Positions 22,661 through 33,163 of a DNA stretch of 64,000 nucleotides are shown here, piece by piece; the first letter of the stretch is position 1; each line of letters opens with the position of its first letter. The stretch is from Morinoia aosen (Eukaryota > Arthropoda > Malacostraca > Amphipoda > Talitridae): contig CM059575.1 in assembly GCA_030386875.1 (NCBI GenBank), positions 51,986,859 through 52,050,858 on the forward strand, read 5' to 3'. A program made the translations under genes and the position numbers. Under the pieces are notes generated by a model. That model was not told where the DNA came from. It saw only the letters and a list, made by a program, of their open reading frames with translations, and ran no database searches.

Positions 22661-25600
22661 CCCAGGTAGCAAAATTTATTGACCTAATATTGATCCAATA
22701 TACAGTCTCAATATTGACTGGATATTCAAAATGAACATTGGGGCAATACCTTATTTTGGAAAATTCGGTTGATATTAGAAAAATATATTGACCCAATAAC
22801 AATATTATCATCAACCCAATATCAAATAATTATGGTGTCAATATTGACTTGATAATGAAGTGTTCCCCACAATAACATTGGCTTAATATTCAATTCCTGA
22901 TAGGTTGATATTTGTAAACCATATGGCCCCGATAATGATAGTTACACTTACCCATTATTAGCTAAATATTGTGTCACTATGGCCTTGCTATTTTGCTGTG
23001 CCATAGAAGAGCATTTGCCTTTAAGGTCTGGAGTTGTTCCTGTTGTAGCAACTGAGTTGCGCTTGCGGAAGTGAAGCAGCGGCATTGGTTACATACTCCG
23101 TTTCTCCTGTAATTGAAAATGGTTCTGTCGCGATGCGTGAAAAGGGTTACTAATCACGCACGCAGGGGGAGTCTCAACCCCCAAACATTTTATAATATTA
23201 TCCTTTATGCTTGCGCACACCTGCATACCAGACATGGAGAATAAAAGAGTTATTACGATTTACATTAATTTATTGGGGTACACGTGGATAAACACACTAG
23301 GCATGGGAACGAAATAATTTGAAAGGGCACTGACATAAATGTGATGCTTACCGAAAATTCGAGTTACACACACTCCATCGCTGACAACGATTTACGCATA
23401 CACAAAACAGCCAGCTCCACAGTAACACAAATCATAATATTTGCGAGAATAACACATCACGATTTAACCTGGAATTGTGACACGGTGTCGAACCATACAA
23501 CGGGAAGTCGATCCTCGACTAAATAAACACAGGAAATCGATTGCCTATAAAATTAGATGAATCTTCGCGAAACTTTGAAAAGCACTTATCTGTGTGCTGA
23601 TCTACATCTGAAATTGAACTTCTATCACCACCTAAAGAGCTCTCACAACTATAAAACACTCGCCCTTTTGATAATAAATGATTCACTGATGGACATTCAC
23701 TGACGATGCTGTTGCTCACTGCTGATGTTCCACGTCGTAGCTTTAGGTTTGCTGCTGGTGTAGGCTGATGTCTTGCCCGCGCTGCAGCGGTGCCTTCTGC
23801 CGCTACCTCCTCGTGCTGCCTGCATTCCAACTCGAGTTCACAACCGCCGTGGTGCCTGGAGTGTCTTAAGGGTTTCGATGGTAAGCCACTTCACTGTAGA
23901 TTTGCGCGTCGCTCTTCGCATGGTTGGTGGACGAACTTAACTGTTTGCCATTTGCAATGTTGACGACTGCCGCTGAAGTTGACTGTGAGTTCGATCCCGA
24001 TGCACAGATGTTGAATGCTCTTGGTTGAATCTCCGACGCGTTTATCCATGACGATCACCGATGCGAGGCTGGTTTATAGTTTCTTGTACTTTCAAATTGC
24101 AGTTTGGTAGAAGAAGGCCAGCCAGCGAGGCCGACCTGCGGTGTGTTCTACCCTCAGATGTCGTACGCAGTATCTCACGTGCGTTCCCAAAAATCCCTCA
24201 AGAATGTACTTGTCCGCCGCTTATATACTCTCGCTTGTTTTCTTTTCCAGATCATTCGCGATTGTTCCCTCGCAAAGATCACGTGTTTCACTTGTGATTG
24301 GTAGAAATCTTGCTTGCTTCGGGTTGCCGAAATGTAACTGGTGCGTTCTCTGACACACCTCCTTGCCTACTCTACTTCTTGATTCTCATTGGTAGAGCAG
24401 CCGCGGTCACCCCATGAGCCAGCCCCTACCTCCTCGAAGCTAACCCTCGCTTGTTTGAAGGGGCTCGCTCACGCCTACCCGTGTGTTGTGTGTGTGACTT
24501 GTGTTGTGTTGCCTGGATGTGTTTTGTGTTCAAGATTGTGTGTTTGTGTTTTGTGGACGCCTGAACCGTAGAAGTTTGGACGAAGCGCCAACCGCCGAGT
24601 GACTTTGATCTATGACATCCCGTTTCAAGCACTTGAGAGCGCTGCCCAAAGAGCCGACCCTCGCCGATACGACACACAACACATTCCAATGTTTGTAGCC
24701 CCGCAGAATGTTTACCCTTCTTTAAAATGTTATAGCATCGCGGAATTTAGCCCAAAAATGAAATTTGATGTGATTTTCCCAAATATATATATACCTAATT
24801 TATTCTATTTCACCACAGTTCTACGCTATGCAGAATGAACGCTAATGCCTTGGATAATTTTACATATACACATAGTAATAACACTGAACATAAATGAACT
24901 AGAACTAAGTTTGAGGGGTAACTAAAATAGGGTACTACAGGCTCAATACTTATTTTCTGACATCAAATGGATATTGGTAGAATATATTGTCCCAATAATA
25001 ATTTATTTTTAACCCAGTGTCAGCTCATTACTGTGTCACTATTGACTTGATATTGAAATGTTTCATTAAACAACTCTTTGGCTCAATAATCAATTTCTAA
25101 TATCGCACCAATATTCAGAAGGGTTCAAAGACGATAAATGTATATAATTCTGATAAATATGTTATCCTATGTACATACCTACACACCTACAAGACTATGA
25201 ATTAAACTGCATTCAAAATTTTTCTAAAATCCATGATTACAAACCTCTTTGGCATCGTAGTCCAAATTTTGTGTTGCACGTACGTACCAGTGGTCGGGCA
25301 ACCTGTACTAAGCAGCATATATACGTTCATCTAAGCAGCATATATATGCGTGATTGAAAAATTGCACGAAAGCGCTTTACTCAAAGAATGATGCATGCAA
25401 AATGGGTTATATGGTAGGAATAGGCCTTCTCAATACCTTCATTACGAAATTAAGTCATTTATATCATCTAGATAAATGACTTTATATCATCTTAATTCAA
25501 TATATAGACATTTATTGCTATAGTAACATATGACAAACGATTTTAGCATATTTTTTGAAAAAACTAGACCTTCGGAACTCATTGGACGACTGAAAAAACA

Positions 25601-26082
25601 AGAACTGTGAACCTGTGATCACAGTAATTCTGAATATACATATTATTGTAACGTCATCACATTTCTTGATATCTGTCAAATATATCTGCACTCTTCAATG
25701 ACTGCAATAACTATTCATGAACTTTATTGGTACATTTTTAACAAATTACTCCGTATTATTGGCGTCCAATATCAACCCAATGTTTGGGCAATAATAATTT
25801 ATATTTTAACAAATTTTATTAATTTGCTACATTTTTAATTATTATGAGATAGTTTCCACTTGTATGAATATCGTACATATATATACATATACACTGTTGG
25901 TTTAATATTAGAAATAAAACTATTTACTACATTGTCCCAATAACAAGTTGATATCATAAATAAATATATCTTTTTTAGGTATTGTCTTGTTATTAGCCTA
26001 TTATTGAAATCCAAGGTTCCAATATCAGGACAATAAATAATTATCAACCCAATATTGACCTAATAATTTCTTGCTACCTGGG
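22661..26082. mobile_element. DNA transposon with CCCAGGTAGCAA ends and TATTGACC-rich subterminal repeats
   Basis: The ends are CCCAGGTAGCAA and TTGCTACCTGGG (12 bp, exact). It lies in the LINE reverse transcriptase. Removing it and one TT restores an unbroken frame FPNSLKAARVTPIF, so the target duplication is the dinucleotide TT. Outer zones (22671-22930, 24940-25120 and 25740-26070) are dense in TTGATATTGG/CCAATATTGA motifs. The first two are diverged direct copies of one another. The core at about 22980-24900 is distinctly GC-richer and has short open frames on both strands (for example 23519-23830 minus, 24061-24297 plus), but no transposase domain I recognise. The core may be captured or nested DNA. 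Confidence 0.85.
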
Positions 26083-26564
26083 TTGAGGGAGTTCGGGAAA
26101 GTGCCTAGTAAGAGAGACTGGTTAATAAGATTGGATATCTGTGGGGCTACAATATCAGCAATAATTTTAAGTACTTTTGTCGGAAACGTTTGTAACCCAC
26201 TCGATTTATTTTTCAGTTTGTTTATGCCCGCAATTACATCGGAAGACTTGGTAGGCGTAAAGAAAAAGGAGTTGTGTTCTCGAATATGATCCATGTATTC
26301 CAGGTGATCAATAGGTTCACTTGGAGTACCATCAGCTATAGTTTTCCCTATGTTTACGAAGAAATTGTTAAAGAGATTAACAATTTCTTTCTTCCCATGG
26401 TATGCTACATTATCTTGAACAACATGTTTCATTTTCTTTTTATCGGCGTTATTCGGTTTACAGCAAGAGTTTAGAAGGCGCCAAGTCTTTTTAACGTCAG
26501 CTTTAAATTGAGTAAACTTGAGCGTAAAGTAGCTCTTTTTTGATGTTCTTATCTGATTTGTCAA
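26083..26564 (-). pseudogene. LINE linker and reverse transcriptase front, copy 1
   Basis: Minus-strand frame with FTQFKADVKKTWRLLNSCC, IVNLFNNFFVNIGK, SSDVIAGINKLKNKSSG and APQISNLINQSLLLGTFPN. This is the standard order of motifs between endonuclease and palm in Jockey/CR1 LINEs (the 'NxFFxxIG ... I..LK..KS.G.D ... G.FP..LK' series). The frame runs out of LINE sequence at 26083, where the CCCAGGTAGCAA element inserted. Confidence 0.88.
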
Positions 26565-26843
26565 TTAGTTTCTGAATCGGTTATATGTTTCTCTAGATAT
26601 TCGCCCTTCGCAAAGGAGGGCTAGGTACGCTTGACATTTCTTTATATTTATCACAATGTCTCCAGTAATCCAGGGCTTTTGTTTATTTTTCGGGGTAACT
26701 GTACGAGTTACAGTTGGGCAACACTGATTGTATGCGACCATTATAGTTTCATTCAACTTTACTACTGCTTCATCAATGCTCGTTGCATTATTGTGTTGAG
26801 AGATGTGCAATGTTGGTATTGATTCTTCTAGAACGGTGCGCAT
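26565..26843 (-). pseudogene. LINE post-endonuclease linker, copy 1
   Basis: A 92-residue frame with VVKLNETIMVAYNQCCP and KPWITGDIV, the characteristic 'KPW[IM]T..I' linker found after the endonuclease of Jockey/CR1 elements. Separated from the neighbouring frames by a stop and a frameshift. Confidence 0.82.
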
Positions 26844-26858
26844 TTCTTCTAAATTTGA

Positions 26859-27254
26859 TTAGTTTACTTTACAACATGAGTAAGTTTCAGCCCGTGTCTT
26901 GGTGCAAGCAATATAGACATTTTTCTTAATAAGAAAAACTGGGAAGTGATCTGATAAGTCAGAAGTAATTATTCCTGCAAGAAAATCACTTGGGTCTGTC
27001 ATTAAGATATTGTCAAGCAGCGTAGCACACTCTAAGGTTATTCGTGTAGGCTTTGTAATGATCGGCAGGAAGGATTGAGACTGAAAGGCTGTTAGGAAAT
27101 TAGTGATTGGTTCATAGCTTTCATGTTTCAGTAAATCATAATTGAAGTCACCGCATATTATCATGTCATTGTATAAAGACCTGTTGAACTGAGAAATAAT
27201 ACTATTTAGCTCGTTCAGGAAGGGAATAGGACAGACAGTAGGAGGCCTAGACAC
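26859..27254 (-). pseudogene. LINE AP-endonuclease C-terminal half, copy 1
   Basis: 131-residue frame with GDFNYDLLKH (residues 35-44; Asp and Asn bind metal and phosphate in APE-type nucleases), a middle part ending LLDNILMTD, and SDLSDHFPVFLI near residue 100, carrying the catalytic Asp-His pair. The first half continues upstream at about 27255-27480 in other frames (ISFTESWL, KRGGGIS), broken by stops. Confidence 0.9.
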
Positions 27255-27495
27255 CGTTCCAAGTACAATTCATTTACCATCTCTAGACAGTTCTACGAAT
27301 ACTGATTCTATATGATCTTGATTCATTGTTGCACTTGCTATGATTCTCAAGTCTATGTGGTTAGATATGTACGTACTGATGCCTCCACCTCGCTTGTTTT
27401 TTCCTAGCGAATATGATAAATTTTAAATCTAATCATGTCTTTGGTTCAGTCATCTAGCCAGCTTTCGGTGAAGCTTATCACCTATAGGTTATACT

Positions 27496-27723
27496 TCATA
27501 TCAGTAATAGTACTTTTATCTCTTCCAATTTTGGATAGAGTGACCTACAGTTCCAACATAGGAGCAAAAAATCATGGCGAGTTATTCGTATAGTTTCGTT
27601 GAATTTTGATATACGAGTATTAGTGAACCTGCAGTTTTCAGAGTCGTCTAGGTTTGGATATATTCTGTTCAAATGATTGAGATCTGGGTCGATTTCATCG
27701 AATACATCAGCGTGATCAGTCAT
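27496..27723 (-). pseudogene. LINE ORF2 start and endonuclease N-terminus, copy 1
   Basis: 75-residue frame beginning MTDHADVFDEIDPDLNH and including LLCWNCRSLYPKLEEI, the 'N.RSL..K..ei' motif that opens APE endonuclease domains. This is probably the start of ORF2. ORF1 was not recognised upstream. Confidence 0.75.
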
Positions 27724-27725
27724 TT

Positions 27726-28477
27726 AAAATTAGTAAACAGTTAGCAGTAAGTAATATAAACCTTAAAAACAAAATACAGAGTCAAGATTAAAAAGATATT
27801 CCTTTCTAAAAACTAGCTTAAGAAGTATGAGAGAAAAGAGTAAAATAAATCTAGCTCGATTTCGCGAGTACACACAAACTCAGTCCATGAGCTAATAATA
27901 TTTGAGTTCAATATCACGACATTGGTGCGTACAAATTGCTGAAGGCGTTGCCACAAAGTTCACATACAACAGGTAATAAGTTTAAACATTTTGGCGACAT
28001 TGAAATATCTAATCAGCTAATATGGTTAAGACGTAATAATAACTTTACTGGTAAAAATAACATACAAATAAGGTGGTAAAGCGAACAAGGTGGAAATCTA
28101 AATTAAATTATAACATTGGTAGGCAAAAATTGCTGATGGCGTTGTTGCAAAGTTCACATACAGCTATCATAAATGTTTACATACATCTGTCATACAATTG
28201 TCAAAATTGAGGTGAAACTGATATACATATTTAATCATTTAAAAGTTGGAATTGATTTAAGACATGAAGTTATTACAGTTTGAAGTTATAGTGTATAGTT
28301 ATAGAATTTTAGGCGTCAGTGACATATATAATTAGTGAAAGTTACATGTTATGATAGTGTCATATCTAATTGAAGTCTGCATCACTAAAGTGGATCAGTT
28401 CTGCTTTGTTATCTATGATTACTTTCTATCTATCTATTCTATTACTTCTATCTATTAACATTTAAATTTTTCGGCAT
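27726..28477. repeat. Region upstream of the LINE with a 194-bp tandem duplication
   Basis: CATTGGTGCG at 27920 and CATTGGTAGG at 28114 begin two diverged copies that share AATTGCTGA, GGCGTTG and AAAGTTCACATACA. The position, directly upstream of the LINE ORF2 start, is compatible with tandem promoter repeats of a LINE 5' UTR, but host spacer DNA is equally possible. No coding potential was seen. Confidence 0.5.
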
Positions 28478-30299
28478 GAATACTGGCGGTTTGGGAGCAA
28501 AACGCGTAGTAATTAGATGTCTTTTCACAAAAAATTAAATAAATCCCAGCTACAAAACATTTCAGGATAAATTTTTGTTCTTATAAGAACTATCTAGAAA
28601 ACAATGGATTGCATCGCCCGATCATATAGTCAGCCCATAAAGGCGAGTTTGAACGTTTTCGTTGACTTCCTCCAAGTGTCACTTCTGTTAATGATGACGG
28701 TGAAAAATTGTTTCTATGGCTGAGCAGCATAGTTTTGCTCTTGTCATAACATTACAGGTGACGTGTATATTTTAGGAGTTCTGTGAGCTTTCCAATGTAG
28801 CATATCTGCGTTCAGTGCTCATTAAGTCGTAATCGTTTTTTCTGCCTATCAGCGTATTCAAATTTGGTATTCATGAGAATGACAAATGATACAATTGTGT
28901 ATAACCCCGGCAATGTAGAATAGTTTAAATGGTTTTGTATATACTCATTTATGATCTTACCGATCCGAGTATTCTGACCACTAATTTACTCATTTCCTTC
29001 ATTATTAATTTATTTATTTATTTACTTGACGCGCAGAACTTGCACTAAGTTGTGGAAATAAATATGAGGATAGCTGGCATACATTCTGCCTGTCCTACAC
29101 AGCTTTCCCATTGACCGAGCAAGCAACCTGCGACAAACCTATCTCATATCAGATATATTGGATATCTTATAGGTAGCCACAGAAGCTTCGTTGTGTATTT
29201 GGCTCATAATGCTAACCAACATTTAGTTGATATCGAATTTTGCACGAATAATGCATGAATTTAAATGCATAATGCACGAATTTTCTGCACGGAAAACTCG
29301 CTATTACAGCCTAATTTCCAGTAGTCAGTTAATAACACAATCGAAAACTTACATCACCTGGCCAAATACGTATACGTTTAAAAATAAAGAGCAACAACTA
29401 TTTAGGTTTGGGGCTAAAGGATCGTGAAAAGTTTCGTAGTGATCACTCGCACAGAAATACGAGTAGGTTGAATACCCACTTCATATGATTCCGTACACAA
29501 TGTTAGCCTTCTACACTTAGAAAATTTTCAACTCCCTCCAATGTTTTTCTTACGATGCTAATTTGTTTCAGTTTACCCTGACGTCAGTTCTTGATTATAA
29601 AACTGGATGCGATGTACAGAACCGTTTAAAATTATCAGAAAACGTAACTTTTAAGAACTATTTCCACGTAACTTCAATGCATGCGTAACTTCCTCTGCGA
29701 TTTGGATGAGGTCCACTCGGCTTAAGAAAAACAAAGCACTCCATCTTCCATCCTAATAAGTCTCAAGTCCCGAATGTTTTATGAAAATTCTTGTCTCTAG
29801 AGTTTACCATTCAGAATGATTTTACCTTGATCGTTGCCCTGTCGCATGATCGAATAGAGAAATATTTTTGTATTAACAGCGCTCATTCCGCAACTGTCAT
29901 CACATGTTGCCGCATTTGTTTCTTCTTTTACTGATATCCAGAAATATTCATGTTCATCAAATTATTCGTTATAATCGGACATTTAACAAGGTCATTAAGG
30001 CATTTAAAGGTGGATCAAATTTATTTCAAGCGTTCTTTATATTCCTGTAACAGACTGTACTTCATTTTTCTAACGAAAGTCGTAAACTTCAGAACTTATC
30101 ATAAAAATCAGTCATCGTTCATCAAATACTGATGCGACATGATTTTCTTCGAAAAAATTCCATTAAAATCACTTACAACAATGACGAATTTTAGAAACAC
30201 TTTTCTGTGACAAGTTTGTTCAATGTAATATGCATTAAAGGCACCAAAGGAATTCTCAAATAGACATTTGTCCCAGGCATCAAGTTTGCCTTATCATTG

Positions 30300-30356
30300 T
30301 CTACAAGAGATGCCTACATTCTGCCTCGAGATGCCATGCTGTGTTAGGGAACTCCG
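30300..30356 (+). pseudogene. Decayed echo of the signal-peptide exon, right arm
   Basis: GATGCCTACATTCTGCCTCG, then AGATGCCATGCTGTG and GGAACTCCGCCTG, aligns with the core of the exon at 37470-37520 and mirrors 13500-13560. It lies just upstream of the hAT insertion and does not keep the reading frame. Confidence 0.5.
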
Positions 30357-30382
30357 CCTGTTTCCCTTGTTATGACCAGGGT

Positions 30383-30612
30383 TGCGGAGTCGGAGTCGGA
30401 GTCGGGAGTCGGAGTCGCCGGAGTCGGATGTTTTAGGGTGGAGTCGGAGTCGGAGTCGGAGTCGCTTCTCTGAAGTGTGGTAGAGTCGGAGTCGGAGTCG
30501 GAGTCGCTACTCTGAAGTGTGATGGAGTCGGAGTCGGAGTCGGAGTCGCTTTTCCGAATGTAGTGGAGTCGGAGTCGGAGTCGGAGTCGTTCATTCGGAT
30601 GTGGTAGTGTCG
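30383..30612. repeat. GAGTCG minisatellite, left end of the hAT element
   Basis: GGAGTC hexamers are arranged in a higher-order unit of about 42 bp (four hexamers plus a spacer such as CTTCTCTGAAGTGTGG). On the minus strand it reads as a Ser-Asp repeat, which is an artefact of the repeat. Confidence 0.92.
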
Positions 30613-31004
30613 TGGTTGGAGTCGCCATTTTTTGGTGTCTTCGATTATAACTTTTGCTAAAAATTACTTATAATTGCTTAAAACCAAGAGTAAACATTAC
30701 AGAGTTAGAATACTTTGCTGAAAAATCTAAAAAATACGCAATGTTTTTTTTTATTATTTTGTTCTAAGTTTGAAACAGAATATTTATACCTATCACCTAA
30801 TACCGTCATGTTATCTAGTCATTGAGGGTTTGCACAGATATATATGAGAAACACACGAGTGCGAAATATAATTTTTGTCCTCAGCATTAATGTATATTTT
30901 CTAGTTAAAAGCAGGAATTAGTAATTGAAAGCATCGCAAACTCATTCTGTATATTTCTGTTTTATTCATTTCTCCTTCAATTTTAATGAATGACTTTTTT
31001 TTAA

Positions 31005-31285
31005 TGAATGAAGGCATCTACGGATGCTTTATTTCCAATCAAGCCTGATACATATCACCTTGTACATTGGATTTTCAAATGCCTTATAACTAACGCCAGG
31101 ACGCCATGACACTTTCTCCCGGTCAAGACCGGTACCCATTTCAGACACCTGGGTAGAGTGGGGAATTGTGCTTGGAATTTTTTTCCTATACCCAACAGAG
31201 AAAATCGCCACCGCCAGCGCCGAGTTTCGAACCCGGGTCTCTGCCGCACGGCGGCAGAACCTCTAGCACATGGCTATCGCGAGCA
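31005..31285 (-). mobile_element. tRNA-derived SINE
   Basis: On the minus strand an A-box-like TAGCCATGTGCTAGAGG (about 31277-31261) is followed by a B box GGGTTCGAAACTC (31234-31222). A body of about 200 bp and a simple tail of ATTCATTAAAAAAAAG type near 30985-31005 follow. The Pol III promoter spacing and simple tail fit a tRNA-derived SINE. Family not identified. Confidence 0.6.
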
Positions 31286-32541
31286 GTTAATACATAAGAA
31301 CTGGAAAATAGTAGTAAATGTGTTGCAAGTTACTTGTAGAACATTTCAGCTGATGCAATACATTGTACTCAAATAAAGAGTGGTAACTCTGTACGCTCTT
31401 AATGATGCATTGATCGATAATGACTAGTCTTTGCAGAAACTTAAAGTTATGTTGTGATCATGAATATTTCTAGTCTTTAGGTTATGATTCGTTGCCAATG
31501 AGTAGTCTTTGCCAAAACCTGAAGCTATGGTCTGGTACACAAAGACTTCTAGTTTTCAGGTTATGTTATCAAAATTGATATGGCTTCCTTGTCTTTAGGT
31601 CAAGTTAACATGTATTAAAAATAAAAATTTCTGCTCATATCTAAAGTTATTCCTTGAATGTTATTTGGTTCTTTCAGAGTCATATTGTATTTCACTATAT
31701 CATTATCATGTTTAATTTTTATCTTCGTATCACTCCCCAGTTTCTAAGTAAGCATACGTTGAAATGGAGAATTTTAGAATTATGTTGAGACAATTTTAAA
31801 AACTGAAAAAGTATTCGTTTTGCAGCATTATATAATTAATTACTTCTTGTTAAGGAAGATTTGGAAATGTTGTAAGGTTATCAATATCGGCATTGAGACA
31901 CTCGAGAAAAACTAAAATATAATGTAAACGAGCTGCAATGAAAATAATTACACACACTAGCAACAACTTCACTCGCAGTCAAACACATATTGTAACTGAA
32001 AACAATGCACTATCTCAGCTGCAATGGTTGTTGCATTTATGCGATAGAACAAATTCTCTTGCTGGAAACGTTTCAAATTGCTCCAAAAAACACGAAATGA
32101 GAAGAAGGTGGGCGTTTACAAAATAAAAAGTTAGACGAAAATAGGAGATAGTATCATATTACACGCAAAGAAGCTAGAAGTGACTTTTATTCGTAAAAAA
32201 AACGTTCCGAAAACGTCAGGCCCCTGCGACGAAAGCAGAACAACTTTTGCCTATTATAGCCGAAATGTAACATAGAGTTGAGTAATAATATGATACTTTT
32301 TCTGCATTGTTACCCTGCATAGTGTAGATACAGAGAAGAAAAGGCAGTGTGCAATTCTGGCCTACCTTATCTACACGTATATCATAATTTTGGATATTTG
32401 AAGCATAGTAATTGAATTAACTATTATAATTTCACTGAATTAGTGCATACTTAGTTATAAAAAACTGTTGATACATATCTATGCTTCTCAGTGTAGACAG
32501 TGCCTACATAACCTACTCAGAAAAAACTTGTCAGTAATATA

Positions 32542-33151
32542 CAGGGTGTTTCAGATTCAGAATAAAAGGCAAAAAATTGCACACCAAGTAGAAGATATCC
32601 AAATAAAAACTTTTTCTTCTATGAAATTTTCCGAAGAAAGGGACATTGAGATATTAGCCGTTTATTGCTTTAAAGGATGAAATTTAATAACTAAATTACT
32701 CGCAATATTTATTTTGAATTTACGTTGATCGGGCGAAATGTTCTAGTTGCATGACCTCCTAGATCTCCTGATATGACTCCACTCGATTTCAATTTTTCCT
32801 TGTCTATGCTACACCCATTGAGTCTGAGGAAGACCTTGTGGCCAGAATTGCAGTGGCTGCAGGTGAGATACCTTAATGCCTGACGTGTTTCCTAATATCT
32901 GGCAGCCGTTAAGGCTAACATTCGAAAAGTGCATAGATGTAGGTGGAACACATTTGAACAATTTTCGTTAAGTAAATTTAGAATAAATATCGCGAGTAAT
33001 TGTGCCATTAAATTTTATCCTTAACAATAATAAACAGCTAATACCTCCCAACCCCGATTGTTTTTGGGAAAATATCGTAGGGCAAAAAGTGTTTAATTAG
33101 CCATTTTCTACTTGATGTGCAATTTTGTACCTCGTGTTCTGAAACACTCAG
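32542..33151 (+). mobile_element. Mariner-like element remnant, 610 bp, TA flanks
   Basis: It begins CAGGGTGTTTCAGATTCAG and ends CTGAACACGAG-type inverted sequence (GTTCTGAAACACTCAG), flanked by TA at 32540-32541 and 33152-33153. CAGGGTGTTTC is a common terminus of insect mariner-type elements. It retains the C-terminal third of a transposase (see 32741-32965); the middle is deleted. Confidence 0.85.
32741..32965 (+). pseudogene. Mariner-type transposase C-terminal fragment
   Basis: Readable in three frames, in order: PPRSPDMTPLDF, the block with the last catalytic acid of DDE/D transposases, where the Trp expected before PP is a TGA stop; then IESEEDLVARIAVAAGEIP; then VFPNIWQPLRLTFEKCIDVGG. 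This matches the conserved tail of insect mariner-like transposases ('WPPRSPDLTPLDF ... SEEDL..RI..A...I ... V...LRRR...CI...GG.HFE'). Two frameshifts and the stop make it dead. Confidence 0.82.
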
Positions 33152-33163
33152 TATACATAATTG

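Larger units (their letters stand above)
18149..27725 (-). mobile_element. LINE retrotransposon (Jockey/CR1-like), decayed and interrupted twice
   Basis: Read right to left, the pieces come in order: start of ORF2 and endonuclease (27723-26859), linker and front of the reverse transcriptase (26843-26083), palm region (22660-21736), and C-terminal region plus 3' UTR (18951-18149). The 3' portion matches a second copy at 41151-42080. Two DNA transposons sit inside it (18952-21735 and 22661-26082), and removing them restores continuous LINE sequence. Frameshifts and in-frame stops occur in every piece, so it is dead. Endonuclease GDFNYD and SDHFPVF, and RT HGVPQ.SVLGPLLFLIF and FADD, place it in the Jockey/CR1 group. 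Finer assignment needs a tree. Confidence 0.9.

Noticed and set aside
30344-30628. Open frame rich in Ser-Asp on the minus strand
   Set aside because: It is the translation of the GAGTCG minisatellite at the hAT terminus; there are no flanking coding signals.
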